From assembly GCA_943325205.2 (NCBI GenBank), contig CALPOM020000005.1, positions 1 through 57,530 on the forward strand: 57,530 nt of DNA, in the 5' to 3' direction. Both the position numbers and the translations under genes were made by a program. The stretch's first letter is position 1, and the number at the start of each line of letters is the position of its first letter. This DNA is from Thermoflexus hugenholtzii JAD2. GTDB taxonomy: Bacteria > Pseudomonadota > Gammaproteobacteria > Burkholderiales > Burkholderiaceae. This document shows, one piece after another, positions 42,818 through 53,610 of the stretch. Below the pieces are notes generated by a model. It did no database searches, was not told the DNA's origin, and worked only from the letters and a program-made list of their open reading frames with translations.

Positions 42818-43813
42818 TTAAATAATTTTGGAGGCAAGAAGATCATGCATGCTAAGAACACCTTCTAATTTACCATGCGCATCGACCACTAGTAGATGAT
42901 TGATCCGAAAACGTTCCATGATTTCGACAGCTTGAGCTGCCAGAATATCTTTGGAGATATTTCGTGGATGATGGGTCATGACATCCTGGAGATGAACCCC
43001 TTCTAGTGATAGGGATTTTTCGAGCATACGGCGCAGGTCACCATCTGTAAAAATTCCTTGTACTTGTTCTTGATCATCAATAATTACGGTCATGCCAAGG
43101 CGTTTTTTTGAGATTTCAAAAAGAGCTTCTTTTATATTTGCGTTGACATGGGTGATGGGGATATCTGCCCCACTTCTCATGACGTCTTTGACATGGGTGA
43201 GTAGTCTACGACCTAGGCTGCCACCAGGATGAGAGCGGGCGAAGTCATCGGCGCGAAAGTCACGCGCGTCTAAAAGAACGATTGCTAGAGCGTCTCCTAG
43301 AGCCAGCGTAGCGGTTGTACTAGTAGTGGGTGCAAGGTTGAAGGGGCAGGCTTCTTTTTCAATACCCACATCTAAATGCACATCGGCGAGTTTGGCTAGG
43401 GTGGAGGATGAATTACCTGTCATCGCAATTAATTTGGCCCCCATGCGTTTGATTTGGGGAACGATGGTTAGCAGTTCTAAAGTTTCGCCAGAATAAGACA
43501 ATGCCAGAAAGATATCAGTTTGTTGAATCATTCCTAAGTCGCCATGACTTGCTTCCGCTGGATGCACAAAAAATGCGGGCGTACCTGTTGAAGCGAAAGT
43601 GGCAGCAATTTTATTGGCGATGTGCCCAGATTTACCCATACCAGATACTACAACGCGGCCGGTACATGGGAGAATGAGTTCAATGGCAGATAAAAATGCT
43701 TGTCCGTGAATTTCTTGATCTAGACGAAGTCGCAGTTGATCAATACCAGTACTTTCAATTTGTAGGGTATTTTTCGCTAAATCCAAGAATTTTTTATTTT
43801 GTTTTACTATCAT
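42818..43813 (-). CDS. kdsD: Arabinose-5-phosphate isomerase
   Basis: About 331 residues from ATG 43813; the track start 43843 adds ten residues and would overlap the divergent antiporter gene. An SIS domain (GRVVVSGMGKSGHIANKIAATFASTGTPAFFVHPAEASHGDLGM) is followed by two CBS domains in the last 130 residues. It converts ribulose 5-phosphate to arabinose 5-phosphate for Kdo. First gene of the kdsD-kdsC-lptCAB run. Confidence 0.93.
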   Translation of the reverse strand: MIVKQNKKFLDLAKNTLQIESTGIDQLRLRLDQEIHGQAFLSAIELILPCTGRVVVSGMGKSGHIANKIAATFASTGTPAFFVHPAEASHGDLGMIQQTDIFLALSYSGETLELLTIVPQIKRMGAKLIAMTGNSSSTLAKLADVHLDVGIEKEACPFNLAPTTSTTATLALGDALAIVLLDARDFRADDFARSHPGGSLGRRLLTHVKDVMRSGADIPITHVNANIKEALFEISKKRLGMTVIIDDQEQVQGIFTDGDLRRMLEKSLSLEGVHLQDVMTHHPRNISKDILAAQAVEIMERFRINHLLVVDAHGKLEGVLSMHDLLASKII

Positions 43814-43818
43814 AGTAA
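43804..43818. repeat. Palindrome at the kdsD/antiporter divergence
   Basis: TTACTAT-C-ATAGTAA is a perfect 7-bp inverted repeat with a single central base. It overlaps the preferred kdsD start codon and lies 8 bp before the antiporter ATG. It could be a shared operator. Confidence 0.5.
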
Positions 43819-43825
43819 TAAGTAT

Positions 43826-45829
43826 ATGCCCTCTATCTTGCAAATCACTCTGACTTTACTTGCCTCTGCTCTAGGTGGAGTTTTGCTATCGAGAATTTTA
43901 AACTTACCTCCTATATTAGGTTATTTAGTTGTTGGCTTATTGATTGGCCCAAATGCAGCCAATTTAGCACCAGACAGCGATACAGTAAAGAATTTAGCTG
44001 AATTTGGCGTAGTCTTTTTGATGTTCTCAATTGGCTTGGAGTTTAATCTAGCCAAACTCAAGTCTATGCGCCAGATCGTCTTTCGGTTTGGTGCCAGTCA
44101 AGTATTTTTAACGATGTTACTCACTATTCCAGCCGGGTACTTATTGCGGTTTTTAATACCCTTACCAATGCCCTGGCACGTGCTTTTTGCTTTAGGTGGA
44201 GCAGTTGCGATGTCATCAACAGCGATTGTTATTAAGGCATTATCGGAGAGAGGCGAATTAGATACCGAGCATGGCAAAAATGTCATTGGCGTATTACTAT
44301 TCCAGGATTTAGTGGTTATTCTCTTATTAATTTTGATACCTTCGCTGGGAAAAAATCCGGGCGATATTGCTTTGGCACTCACTTTAGCAAGTATTAAAGT
44401 CACGGTTGCACTCACTTTAATTTTCATTGTTGGTCAAAAGTTATTTAGCTCCTGGTTTCGGGTAGTGGCTAATTTTCGATCGCAAGAATTGTTCATGCTC
44501 AATGTATTGCTAGTTTCGATTGGCATGGCTGGCCTGACGGAACATTTTGGATTGTCTATGGCCCTAGGGGCTTTTATGGCCGGGATGCTGATTGCTGAGA
44601 CGCCCTACCGCCATCAGGTGGAGCAAAGTATTGAGTCATTTAGAGACATTTTATTAGGGCTCTTCTTTATTACCGTTGGTATGTTAGTGGATTTTCAGGT
44701 GGTTTTGCGAGATTTCCATTTAGTATTATTTTTATTCTTTGGCGCGCTCGCCTTGAAGTTCGTGATTATTACTGGCTTAGCAAAGCGCTTTGGCTCTTCA
44801 ACCGGCGTGGCTTTGCGAACGGGCTTGTGTTTAACCCAGGCTGGTGAGTTTGGTTTTGTCTTAATTAATCAATTAGACAGTCTCGATTGGATCGATCCTG
44901 ATTTGTCACAAGCGGTGATGGCCGCAATGCTTTTATCCATGTTAGTTGCCCCAATCTTAATTCAATATAGCGATCGGATTGTTTTAAGATTTTCTCGTAA
45001 CGAATGGTTGACTCAGTCTGTTCAACTAACCAAGATAGTGACGCAGACCATACAGCATGATCAACACGTCATTATTTGTGGTTTTGGTATTACTGGACAG
45101 CACGTGGCCAACTTACTCGAGCAAGAGGATATCCGCTACGTTGCCTTAGACGCAGATCCTGACCGTGTGCAAGAGGCCAGTGATGCAGGTAAATCAGTCG
45201 TTTATGGCGCCTACGGAGTAAAAGGGCTCATTGCTGCAGGCATTGCAAGAGCGAAGGTTGTTGTCATCGCATTTAATCATATTGAAGAGTCAGCGCACTT
45301 AATTAAGCAGATTGAGGAGCTACACCCTGGCATTGCAATTATTGTTCGGGCGAGTGATGACAGTGATTTGGAGTTATTACAAAAAGCTGGGGCAACACAG
45401 GTGATCCCTGAAAAAATAGAAGGAGGGCTGATGTTAGCGGCGCATACTTTAAGCGTTCTTGGAGTTCCGATTCGCAGGGTGATGCGACGTATTACCGAGG
45501 CGCGTGAAAATCGGTATGGTAAGCTCAAAGGTCACTTTCCTAGCGCTGAAGAAGATGACGGCGATAGCCCAGAGTCTATTCGATTACATACAATTCGACT
45601 GGGACCAAATATGCGCGGCATTAATCAGACCTTATCATTTATCGAACAAACTGGGGCTGTTGTGCAGAGTTTGAGGCGCAAAGAAAATAAAATGGCGGCG
45701 ACTTTTAAGCAGATTATTTTAGAGCCCAATGTAGTCATACAGGAAGACGATATCTTAGTTCTTCTAGGTAATATGGCCTCACTTGAGGCCGCCGAAAAAC
45801 TAATCACCAAGCCGAGCAAAAACTTATAA
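43826..45829 (+). CDS. CPA2-family monovalent cation:proton antiporter (KefB-like)
   Basis: 667 residues from ATG 43826. About twelve TM helices (residues 1-385) form a Na+/H+ exchanger-type domain, with [22 protein letters not shown] and [15 protein letters not shown] TrkA-N/RCK domain follows ([35 protein letters not shown]). A TrkA-C domain ends the protein ([17 protein letters not shown]...EDDILVLLG). It probably exports K+ or Na+ at the inner membrane, gated by ligand. It is divergent from kdsD. The stop overlaps the uvrA stop on the other strand. Confidence 0.9.
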   Translation: MPSILQITLTLLASALGGVLLSRILNLPPILGYLVVGLLIGPNAANLAPDSDTVKNLAEFGVVFLMFSIGLEFNLAKLKSMRQIVFRFGASQVFLTMLLTIPAGYLLRFLIPLPMPWHVLFALGGAVAMSSTAIVIKALSERGELDTEHGKNVIGVLLFQDLVVILLLILIPSLGKNPGDIALALTLASIKVTVALTLIFIVGQKLFSSWFRVVANFRSQELFMLNVLLVSIGMAGLTEHFGLSMALGAFMAGMLIAETPYRHQVEQSIESFRDILLGLFFITVGMLVDFQVVLRDFHLVLFLFFGALALKFVIITGLAKRFGSSTGVALRTGLCLTQAGEFGFVLINQLDSLDWIDPDLSQAVMAAMLLSMLVAPILIQYSDRIVLRFSRNEWLTQSVQLTKIVTQTIQHDQHVIICGFGITGQHVANLLEQEDIRYVALDADPDRVQEASDAGKSVVYGAYGVKGLIAAGIARAKVVVIAFNHIEESAHLIKQIEELHPGIAIIVRASDDSDLELLQKAGATQVIPEKIEGGLMLAAHTLSVLGVPIRRVMRRITEARENRYGKLKGHFPSAEEDDGDSPESIRLHTIRLGPNMRGINQTLSFIEQTGAVVQSLRRKENKMAATFKQIILEPNVVIQEDDILVLLGNMASLEAAEKLITKPSKNL

Positions 45830-48679
45830 AAGAGGTTTGAGATATTTACCGGTAAAACTATCTTTTGATTTAACTACTGTTTCTGGGCTACCCTGAGCAA
45901 TTATTAAGCCACCTCCAAAGCCACCTTCTGGACCCATATCGATCAGCCAATCGGCTGTTTTAAGCACATCCAGATTGTGTTCAATAATTAAGATCGTATT
46001 ACCTTGTTTTCGTAAGGAATGAATTACTTCCAGAAGTAATTGGATATCTTGAAAATGAAGTCCAGTAGTGGGTTCATCCAAAATATACAGTGTGCGACCC
46101 GTATCTCGTTTGGATAGCTCAAGGGATAGTTTGACCCGTTGGGCTTCTCCCCCTGAAAGAGTTGTAGCGCTTTGACCTAGTTTGACATAGCCTAGCCCAA
46201 CATCTAAAAGCGTTTTGAGTTTGCGGCGAACAATCGGTACTGCTTCAAAGAATTCATGTGCGATTTCGATAGTCATCGACAGAATTTCATGAATATTTTT
46301 ACCTTTATAGCGAATATCCAGTGTTTCACGGTTATAGCGTTTGCCGTGACAGACATCGCAGGGCACATAGACATCTGGTAGGAAATGCATTTCAACTTTA
46401 ATCATCCCATCACCTTCGCAGGTATCACAACGCCCACCTTTGACATTAAAGGAGAATCGACCTGTTTCGTAACCCCGCTCACGAGCCGCGGGTACGCCCG
46501 CAAATAATTCTCGAATGGGCGTAAAAAGGCCAGTATAGGTAGCTGGATTCGAGCGGGGTGTTCGACCAATTGGCGACTGATCCACACTAATAATTTTATC
46601 GAAGTGCTCTAAACCATCGATCGATTCATAAGGCGCAGGTTCGGCTGATGAGCCATATAAATGCTGAGCTACAACATGATGTAGGGTGTCATTAATGAGA
46701 GTCGACTTACCTGAGCCTGACACACCACTAATACAAGTTAAAAGACCGACTGGAATTTTGGCGGTGACATTCTTGAGGTTATTTCCTGTGGCACCTTTGA
46801 TGGTAATCCAACGACCATCGGGTTTAAGGCGGTTTAGTGGCACGGCAATTTTCTTTTTGCCAGATAAGTACTCACCTGTTAAAGAATTCGGATTATTTTC
46901 AATTTCAGTAGGCGTACCCTGCGCCACAATTTGACCACCATGCACACCAGCACCTGGGCCGATATCAATTACATAGTTTGATGCACGAATCATTTCTTCA
47001 TCGTGCTCCACTACTAGAACGGAATTACCCAAATCGCGCAGATGTACCAGCGTTTTAATCAGCCGATCGTTGTCGCGTTGATGCAGACCAATAGAGGGCT
47101 CATCTAAAACATACATCACTCCAGTCAGACCAGAGCCTATTTGTGATGCTAGCCGAATCCTTTGAGACTCGCCTCCTGATAAAGTATCTGCACTTCGGTC
47201 TAGGGATAAATAGCCAAGGCCAACATCATTGAGAAATTTTAAGCGGGCGGAAATTTCTTTAACGATTTTGTCGGCAATTTCTCGTTTAATACCTTTGAGT
47301 TCAAGATCACAAAAGTACTCATAAGCAGCTTTTAGGGGAAGATTACTTACTTCGAAAATTGCCCGACTAAAAGAGCCCTCACCGACTTTGACATGTCGGG
47401 CTTCTTTACGAAGTCGGCTGCCTTGACAGTCAGGGCATAGTTTGACATTTTGATAACGCGCCAGTTCCTCGCGGATTGCCATCGAGTCTGTTTCCCGATA
47501 TCGTCTTTCGAAGTTAGAAATAATTCCTTCAAAGGTATGTGGTTTGATGACTGGCAGACCTTTTTCATTAAGATATTCAAAAGGAATTTTGGTTGCGCCG
47601 GAGCCGTACAGAATCAGATCTTGCGCTTTTTGCGGAAGACTCTCAAAGGGTTTTTCGATATCGAATTTTGCAAATTTAGCAATATTTTGCAGCATCCGAA
47701 AATAAAATTGATTACGCCGATCCCAGCCTTTGATTGCTCCGGAAGCAAGAGATAATTCACTATGAGCAACTATGCGTTTTGGGTCAAAGAAGGAAATATG
47801 ACCAAGGCCATCACAAGTCGGGCAGGCTCCCATTGGATTATTGAACGAGAAGAGGCGCGGCTCTAATTCTTGCAAGGCAAAGGAGCAGATTGGACAGGCA
47901 AACTTATTAGAGAATAAGGATTCTTTACCAGAATCCATATCCACAGCGAGGGCCCGTCCATCAGCTAATCGAAGCGCTGTTTCGAGCGATTCTGCCAACC
48001 GTTGTTTTATATCTGCTTTGACTTTAATACGATCAACGACGACTTCGATAGAATGTTTTTCATTTTTCTTCAGGGTGGGTAAATCTTCCACTTCAAAGAC
48101 TTTTGCTTTGGCCGTGTGGGTAGTGCCGCCTCCCGAACGAATTCGAAAGCGCACAAAACCTTGTGATTGCAAATCCTCAAAAAAATCGACAAACTCGCCT
48201 TTGCGATTGCTAACAACAGGAGCCAAAATGAGTAATTTAGTATCTTCAGGCAAACCCAAAATATGGTCGACCATTTGGGCAACACTTTGTGCTTCGAGGG
48301 GAAGGCCATGCTCTGGGCAATGGGGTGTACCTGCGCGCGCAAAAAGGAGGCGTAAATAATCATGAATCTCTGTCACTGTTCCGACGGTCGATCGTGGATT
48401 ATGGCTAGTGGCTTTTTGTTCAATAGAAATAGCTGGCGAAAGACCCTCAATGGAATCAACATCAGGCTTGTCCATGAGTTGTAAGAATTGTCTGGCATAG
48501 GCTGAGAGGGACTCGACATAACGTCTTTGACCCTCTGCATAAAGGGTATCAAATGCGAGCGAGCTTTTACCTGATCCAGACAGTCCCGTGATCACCACAA
48601 GTTGATTACGGGGAATATCCAGATTGATATTTTTGAGGTTGTGGGTGCGAGCACCCCTAATTTTTATAGTTTCGTTCAT
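45824..48679 (-). CDS. uvrA: Excinuclease ABC subunit A
   Basis: 951 residues, full length. DNA damage recognition in nucleotide excision repair. Two ABC ATPase modules carry Walker [13 protein letters not shown] and [12 protein letters not shown], with signatures [12 protein letters not shown] and [12 protein letters not shown]. Zinc-binding cysteines are in CPICSFAL...CPTCDGLG and CDTCEGDG...CDVCHGKRY. It is divergent from the MFS gene across 36 bp. I see no clear LexA box there. Confidence 0.97.
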   Translation of the reverse strand: MNETIKIRGARTHNLKNINLDIPRNQLVVITGLSGSGKSSLAFDTLYAEGQRRYVESLSAYARQFLQLMDKPDVDSIEGLSPAISIEQKATSHNPRSTVGTVTEIHDYLRLLFARAGTPHCPEHGLPLEAQSVAQMVDHILGLPEDTKLLILAPVVSNRKGEFVDFFEDLQSQGFVRFRIRSGGGTTHTAKAKVFEVEDLPTLKKNEKHSIEVVVDRIKVKADIKQRLAESLETALRLADGRALAVDMDSGKESLFSNKFACPICSFALQELEPRLFSFNNPMGACPTCDGLGHISFFDPKRIVAHSELSLASGAIKGWDRRNQFYFRMLQNIAKFAKFDIEKPFESLPQKAQDLILYGSGATKIPFEYLNEKGLPVIKPHTFEGIISNFERRYRETDSMAIREELARYQNVKLCPDCQGSRLRKEARHVKVGEGSFSRAIFEVSNLPLKAAYEYFCDLELKGIKREIADKIVKEISARLKFLNDVGLGYLSLDRSADTLSGGESQRIRLASQIGSGLTGVMYVLDEPSIGLHQRDNDRLIKTLVHLRDLGNSVLVVEHDEEMIRASNYVIDIGPGAGVHGGQIVAQGTPTEIENNPNSLTGEYLSGKKKIAVPLNRLKPDGRWITIKGATGNNLKNVTAKIPVGLLTCISGVSGSGKSTLINDTLHHVVAQHLYGSSAEPAPYESIDGLEHFDKIISVDQSPIGRTPRSNPATYTGLFTPIRELFAGVPAARERGYETGRFSFNVKGGRCDTCEGDGMIKVEMHFLPDVYVPCDVCHGKRYNRETLDIRYKGKNIHEILSMTIEIAHEFFEAVPIVRRKLKTLLDVGLGYVKLGQSATTLSGGEAQRVKLSLELSKRDTGRTLYILDEPTTGLHFQDIQLLLEVIHSLRKQGNTILIIEHNLDVLKTADWLIDMGPEGGFGGGLIIAQGSPETVVKSKDSFTGKYLKPLL

Positions 48680-48715
48680 AATTATTGACTTAACCCATTA
48701 ATATAGCCCTTTCTT

Positions 48716-49921
48716 ATGAATCCTTCAGAACTTCGTGCATCTTTAGCCTTATCCAGCATTTTTGCCTTGCGTATGTTAGGCCTATTTCTGATTTTGCCAA
48801 TTTTTAGTTTGCACGCCAAAGGCTTGCCTGACGGGGATAACGCCACTTTAGTAGGTTTAACTATGGGTATTTATGGGATGGTACAGGCTTTTTTTCATAT
48901 TCCCTTAGGATTACTTTCAGATCGCTATGGTCGGCGAGTGATTGTGGCATTTGGCTTGTCACTTTTCATTATTGGGGCATTAATTGCCGCCTCCCATGAT
49001 GATTTATGGTGGATTATGTTTGGCAGGGCCATTCAGGGGGCCGGGGCCATTTCAGCAGCGATCTCAGCTTGGGTTGCTGACTTGACGCGCGAAGAGGTAA
49101 GAACGAGGGCCATGGCGCTCATTGGCGGTAGTATTGCGATCAGTTTTGCTTTATCCGTAGTAATTGCTACGCCCCTGTACCATGCCTTAGGTATGCCGGG
49201 TATTTTTTGGATGATGGCCATATTAGGATGTATTTCACTGTGGGTAGCCTTGCAATTTGTACCAACAGCAAGCATGCCGGTGTTGAGCGCCCCAAATGGT
49301 GTTCGTGGTCATCTAAATCAACTCAAGAAGGTATTTCAAAATCCTGAACTCGTCCGTTTGAACATTGGTGTATTGGTTCTGCATACGTCCCAAGTCGCAT
49401 TATTTTTAGTGATTCCAAGGCTTTTAGATGAAGTAGGCTTACCGATAGCAGATCATTGGCTCGTTTATTTATCCGTTTTAGTAGCATCTTTAATCATTAT
49501 GATGCCAATGATGATGCAAGCAGAGCGTAAGAATCGCTTAGCTTTACTGGTGAAAGTTTCTATAGGCTTGATGTGCTGCGCTCAACTATATTTTGCTGTA
49601 GTCTTAATCGGACAGTGGAGTAGTATTTTGAACCTCTGCGTGGGACTTTTAATCTTTTTTATTGGTTTTAATTTATTAGAAGCTCTACAACCATCATTAG
49701 TGTCAAGATATGCTGGAGAAAATCGTGGTGCAGGGCTTGGTATTTACAATACAACTATGTCAATAGGGTTGTTTTTGGGTGGTATTTTGGGTGGTTGGTT
49801 ATACGGCAGTTGGGGGCCTAACTCGATCTTTTATGTAGACATTGGCTTATTAATGGGGTGGCTTATAATTGCTCTTGGAATGACAGAACTCCCCAAAAAA
49901 ACTAACTCCTTAAAAATATAA
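48716..49921 (+). CDS. MFS transporter
   Basis: 401 residues with about twelve TM helices. The loop 2-3 motif GLLSDRYGRRVIVAFGLSLF marks the major facilitator superfamily, and the first helix SIFALRMLGLFLILPIFSLHA resembles drug-efflux or YajR-like members. A C-terminal cytosolic domain as in YajR is lacking. Position between uvrA and ssb is conserved in Burkholderiales, but the substrate is unknown. Confidence 0.88.
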   Translation: MNPSELRASLALSSIFALRMLGLFLILPIFSLHAKGLPDGDNATLVGLTMGIYGMVQAFFHIPLGLLSDRYGRRVIVAFGLSLFIIGALIAASHDDLWWIMFGRAIQGAGAISAAISAWVADLTREEVRTRAMALIGGSIAISFALSVVIATPLYHALGMPGIFWMMAILGCISLWVALQFVPTASMPVLSAPNGVRGHLNQLKKVFQNPELVRLNIGVLVLHTSQVALFLVIPRLLDEVGLPIADHWLVYLSVLVASLIIMMPMMMQAERKNRLALLVKVSIGLMCCAQLYFAVVLIGQWSSILNLCVGLLIFFIGFNLLEALQPSLVSRYAGENRGAGLGIYNTTMSIGLFLGGILGGWLYGSWGPNSIFYVDIGLLMGWLIIALGMTELPKKTNSLKI

Positions 49922-50015
49922 GGGTTATGGGGCTTGGATCTTTGATTGCAAAAGTACGTTCATTAAAATATTTGTGTAGCTGAATGTTCAGCGCATACTC
50001 ATAGGGGAGATTAGC

Positions 50016-50465
50016 ATGGCATCTGTAAACAAAGTAATTATCGTTGGTAACATTGGGCGCGATCCGGAAACGCGTTATTTACCGAGTGGCGACGCTCTGA
50101 CTAATATTTCTGTTGCAACATCTGATAAGTACAAAGACAAGGCAACAGGTGAGATGAAAGAGAGTACGGAGTGGCACCGGATTACATTTTTTGGCAAATT
50201 AGCTGAAATCGCGGGTCAGTACTTAAAAAAGGGTTCACAGGTATATGTCGAAGGGCGTTTAAGAACACGTAAATGGACTGACCAGGCAGGTGTTGAAAAA
50301 TACACAACAGAAATTGTCGCTGACTCCATGCAAATGTTGGGTTCACGCATGGGGGATAACAATGCTGGCTCTTCGAATATGAACTCTACAAATAAAGAGC
50401 GCAGCGAAAGTCATGCTGCACCGAGTTCGAGCTTGGGCGCTATGGATGACGATATTCCTTTTTAA
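50016..50465 (+). CDS. ssb: Single-stranded DNA-binding protein
   Basis: 149 residues. An OB-fold of about 110 residues ([70 protein letters not shown]) is followed by a Ser/Asn-rich linker and the acidic tip MDDDIPF that recruits repair and replication proteins. A GGGGAGA ribosome site precedes the ATG. Placement next to uvrA and the MFS gene is usual. Confidence 0.96.
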   Translation: MASVNKVIIVGNIGRDPETRYLPSGDALTNISVATSDKYKDKATGEMKESTEWHRITFFGKLAEIAGQYLKKGSQVYVEGRLRTRKWTDQAGVEKYTTEIVADSMQMLGSRMGDNNAGSSNMNSTNKERSESHAAPSSSLGAMDDDIPF

Positions 50466-50761
50466 CGACTGATAATTCGTTGTTCCAAAAGGTCGCTAAA
50501 AAGGGTCAAAAAAAGCATCATCTTCATCAGTAAAAATAAACGTGGAGTCTCCCTCAAGGGGGGGAGAACTAGCCCAAGAAGTCGCTGAAGAAGTGGCAGA
50601 ATTCAACCCTCCCAATCCATTACGGACTGGTTTGAATGAAATCTCACGAATCAACTCCAAATGGATCTCGCTAAAGAACTTCAGATGGTGTACCGCGCCA
50701 TGATGCGTCTTGTGCAATAGACTTCTTGTTCAGTTCAAGTCGGTAACAGAAAAAAGATTCA
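50466..50761. other. Intergenic region after ssb, no confident gene
   Basis: Most of a 387-bp non-coding gap (50466-50852). A minus-strand ORF (50496-50717, 73 codons) and a plus-strand GTG ORF (about 50542-50703) overlap each other. Neither has a ribosome site or recognisable domain. The plus frames hold short helix-like fragments (ELAQEVAEEVAEF and, one frame on, QLQMDLAKELQMVYRAMM), so a decayed gene is possible but unproven. Confidence 0.4.
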
Positions 50762-50791
50762 TTGATAGATTTACAATCAGTAGGTTATACT
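50762..50791 (+). promoter_or_regulatory. Promoter of the TctC-type gene
   Basis: TTGATA, an 18-bp spacer and TATACT form a good sigma-70 promoter. It ends 61 bp before the ATG of the substrate-binding protein. Confidence 0.5.
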
Positions 50792-50852
50792 AAAAATTAG
50801 AATAAATGTTGGGACAGCACCGCACTGACCCAATTACAAATAGGGAGCAAAG

Positions 50853-51830
50853 ATGAAAATAAACGGCGTCTTTCTAGTGACCCAGTGTTTGTTGAGCTTT
50901 TTATTTGTCAATGTGGGGCAGGCTCAAACCAAGGATGCTTTCCCAAATAAACCGTTAAAAATTATTGTGACTTACCCGGCCGGAGGGCCAACCGACGCAG
51001 TTGCTAGAATCCTAGCGCCACGCTTATCTATTCGGTTTGGTCAGACTGTCATTGTCGAAAATAAAAGTGGAGCAGCCGGTAATATTGGAACTCTAGAGGT
51101 TGTACGTTCAAACCCGGATGGCTATACCGTTGGCCTGATTGCGCCCACCTTATCTGTCAACCCAAGCCTTTACAGCAAGATGAGTTTTGATACATTTAAA
51201 GATTTGGTAGGGATTACCCAGCATGTCGGTTTGCAATATGCCCTCATTACGAATAAAAACTTTCCTGCTAAAAATGCTGCTGAATTTGTCGCATTAGCAA
51301 AGTCATCAGCCAAGCCACTCAGTTATGGAACCTGGGGGATTGGTTCGCATGCGCATTTAGCAGGCGCTTTACTGGCACAAAAATTAGGTGTAGAAATGTT
51401 ACATGTTCCCTACAAGGGTGCTGCACCAGCGATGCAGGACTTAATTGGGGGCCAGTTTGACTTTATGTTTGACTCAGTAGCATCGTCTATTCCCCAGATT
51501 AAGGGGGGTAATGTCAAGGTGCTTGCGCTTTCGGGAACTTATCCAATTACAAGTTTACCCAGTGTGCCCTCTTTAGGTCAGACAGTTCAAGGATTTGATG
51601 TGATTGGTTGGCAGGGTATTGTGGCGCCAGCCAAAACACCGCCGGCAATCATTGACAGGTGGTATAGCGAGTTGGCCGCGGTTTTAAGGGAGCCTGAAAT
51701 CGAGTCTAAGTTAAATGATATTGGGCTAACGGTAGTCGCTAGTAAGCCACAGGAATTTAACCAATTTATCGTTTCTGAATTTAAAAAATACGAGGCAATT
51801 ATTAAGGCGGCTGGAATCGTTGGGGAATAG
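50853..51830 (+). CDS. Tripartite tricarboxylate transporter substrate-binding protein (Bug/TctC family)
   Basis: 325 residues with a signal peptide ending at GQAQ. The Bug family pattern is clear: FPNKPLKIIVTYPAGGPTDAVARILAPRLS, VIVENKSGAAGNIGTLEVVRSNPDGYT and VPYKGAAPAMQDLIGGQFDFMFDS. These periplasmic proteins bind carboxylates and other organic anions. No tctA or tctB membrane genes are adjacent, which is common for orphan Bug proteins in Burkholderiales. AGGGAGCAAAG precedes the ATG. It converges with queF, 4 bp away. Confidence 0.93.
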   Translation: MKINGVFLVTQCLLSFLFVNVGQAQTKDAFPNKPLKIIVTYPAGGPTDAVARILAPRLSIRFGQTVIVENKSGAAGNIGTLEVVRSNPDGYTVGLIAPTLSVNPSLYSKMSFDTFKDLVGITQHVGLQYALITNKNFPAKNAAEFVALAKSSAKPLSYGTWGIGSHAHLAGALLAQKLGVEMLHVPYKGAAPAMQDLIGGQFDFMFDSVASSIPQIKGGNVKVLALSGTYPITSLPSVPSLGQTVQGFDVIGWQGIVAPAKTPPAIIDRWYSELAAVLREPEIESKLNDIGLTVVASKPQEFNQFIVSEFKKYEAIIKAAGIVGE

Positions 51831-51834
51831 GAAG

Positions 51835-52695
51835 TTATTGCCTTGGGAGTCGATGATTCTCTGGCCAAGGGCCGCTACTGTTCGTCCGGAAGGGGTTAAT
51901 ATCAACCCCTCCGCGCCTTGTATAGCGGGCATAAACAGTTAATTTACTCGGTCGACATTGTGCCGTTATTTCACAAAATATTTTTTCAACGCAATGCTCA
52001 TGGAATTCTTGGTGATGTCTAAAAGAAATGAGGTAACGCAATAAGCCCTCTTGGGCAATTTGTGGCCCAGCATAGTCAATGAAAATAGTTGCCCAGTCCG
52101 GCTGACCTGTTACTGGACAATTCGAACGCAGTAGATTGGAAAAAAGGACCTCTGTAACTGGGGCAGATTGAAAATCAGCGCTCAACCAAAGAAGGTTGGG
52201 GGTATCACTTGGATTAATTTCTAAGTCGAGTCGGTCTAGGCAAGTTCCCATCGGTTGGGTTAACCGAACATGGCGCCAATCATCTGGACTTATTAATTGA
52301 ACTTGCACGGGCGCTTGAGCGACCGTACTTAAATCTTTTGTTATGAGGGCATGAACTTCGGTAATAGAGCCGACTTGTAAATAGTTAAGACTATTGAGAT
52401 AGAGTTTGAGGGATTTCGATTCAAAAATAGCGGGGGAGTTTGCGGGTACTTGGATTTTGGCAATAGCTAATTCAGGCTTGGCGCGCTTACCTAGCCAACT
52501 GACTTCATAGGCATTCCAAATATCAACGCCCATAAAGAGGGGTTGCTGGGGATTAAAGCCAAGTAATTGCGACCTATTCGTAGATCGTAGAATTGGAAAG
52601 AGTGATTCTGGACTATAACTCGTGGGGTTATCAGAAACTTTTCCTAGCGGAGCAAAAAGTAAGTTTGCGTTTGAGGGCGATTGATTCTTAGACAT
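51835..52695 (-). CDS. queF: NADPH-dependent 7-cyano-7-deazaguanine reductase
   Basis: 286 residues, the long bimodular YqcD/QueF form of E. coli type. Reduces preQ0 to preQ1 in queuosine synthesis. The catalytic Cys is in NLLRSNCPVTGQPDWATIFIDY. The NADPH-binding E-S-K-S motif is in AIFESKSLKLYLNSLN. The C-terminal CRPSKLTVYARYTRRGGVDINPFR is typical. It begins directly at the end of the 5'-nucleotidase gene, so the two are likely cotranscribed. Confidence 0.95.
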   Translation of the reverse strand: MSKNQSPSNANLLFAPLGKVSDNPTSYSPESLFPILRSTNRSQLLGFNPQQPLFMGVDIWNAYEVSWLGKRAKPELAIAKIQVPANSPAIFESKSLKLYLNSLNYLQVGSITEVHALITKDLSTVAQAPVQVQLISPDDWRHVRLTQPMGTCLDRLDLEINPSDTPNLLWLSADFQSAPVTEVLFSNLLRSNCPVTGQPDWATIFIDYAGPQIAQEGLLRYLISFRHHQEFHEHCVEKIFCEITAQCRPSKLTVYARYTRRGGVDINPFRTNSSGPWPENHRLPRQ

Positions 52696-53607
52696 TTAGG
52701 ACCCTTTGGGGGCGTTCGATATACCAAACATTACTTGTCCAGTAGGCGCCACTTCGGAGGCTTTCATACAGTGACCTGTTTGGTCATCAAAAAAGAAATC
52801 AGGTTCAAACTCGCGTAAAAAATCGGATTTATCTAAACCGCCAAGAAACATCGCCTCGTCAACGGTAATCCCCCAGCTCATGAGAGTGCGAATGGCTCGT
52901 TCATGGGCTGGCGCGGATCTGGCTGTCACGAGAGCGGTTCGAATCGACATGGGTGAGTCGGCAGCAGAGCTTTGCAGAAGTTGGAGAGCTTCGAGTAATG
53001 GTTTAAAGGGGCCAGGTGGAAGGGGTGTCTTTGCAAAGTTCGTTTCATGTGCTACAAAAGCATCTAAACCATGTGTTTGAAAAATCCGCTCAGACTCATC
53101 CGAAAACAAAACAGCATCTCCATCAAAAGCAATCCGTATTTCACAGGGGTTGGTTTGGGCTGATTTATTCGATTGTGGGTACACCAAAGCCGCCGGAAAA
53201 CCTGCTTGCAAGGTTTCTCGCACGTCGTGCTCATTGGCGGACAAAAATAAATTTGCACGCAGTGACCGGAGGTAATGGTAGGGTGGGCGACCCCTTGTAA
53301 AAACGCCCCGTTCCAGTTTAAGCCCAGCGTGCTCGGCTGATCTAAAAACGCGTAGCCCACTGACTGGATCGTTTCGAGACAGGATGACAACTTCCACGCG
53401 CGCATTGTCGGTGGTATTAAAACGTAGTAACTTTTCGACTAAAGCAAAGGCAACTCCAGCTTTTGCAGGTAGGGCTAAACGATCCTGTTGGAGCTGCATA
53501 TAGGCACTATCGTTAGTGGCCTCAAAAACACGATTTTCTTCTTCAAAATCAAATAGCGCACGCGAAGATATTGCTACGACTAGTTTACCGGTTAGCGTGA
53601 AGCCCAT
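52696..53607 (-). CDS. 5'-nucleotidase (cN-I-like family)
   Basis: 303 residues matching the 5'-nucleotidase family related to cytosolic NT5C1A (PF06189-like): LVVAISSRALFDFEEENRVFE at the N terminus, then VVILSRNDPVSGLRVFRSAEHAGL, IRIAFDGDAVLFSDESERIF and SWGITVDEAMFLGGLDKSDFLREFEPDFFFDDQ. Probably dephosphorylates nucleoside monophosphates in the cytosol. It sits between ilvA, 3 bp upstream, and queF, immediately downstream. Confidence 0.88.
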   Translation of the reverse strand: MGFTLTGKLVVAISSRALFDFEEENRVFEATNDSAYMQLQQDRLALPAKAGVAFALVEKLLRFNTTDNARVEVVILSRNDPVSGLRVFRSAEHAGLKLERGVFTRGRPPYHYLRSLRANLFLSANEHDVRETLQAGFPAALVYPQSNKSAQTNPCEIRIAFDGDAVLFSDESERIFQTHGLDAFVAHETNFAKTPLPPGPFKPLLEALQLLQSSAADSPMSIRTALVTARSAPAHERAIRTLMSWGITVDEAMFLGGLDKSDFLREFEPDFFFDDQTGHCMKASEVAPTGQVMFGISNAPKGS

Positions 53608-53610
53608 AGC

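Noticed and set aside
47841-48359. 172-codon plus-strand ORF opposite uvrA
   Set aside because: Shadow of uvrA. The sequence is low in hydrophobic patterning and rich in Arg/Ser, as expected for an antisense frame.
48680-48715. LexA/SOS box between uvrA and the MFS gene
   Set aside because: The 36-bp spacer contains no CTG-N10-CAG-like palindrome.
50496-50717. 73-codon minus-strand ORF after ssb
   Set aside because: No ribosome site, no recognisable domain and strong overlap with other weak frames. It is kept only as part of the intergenic description.
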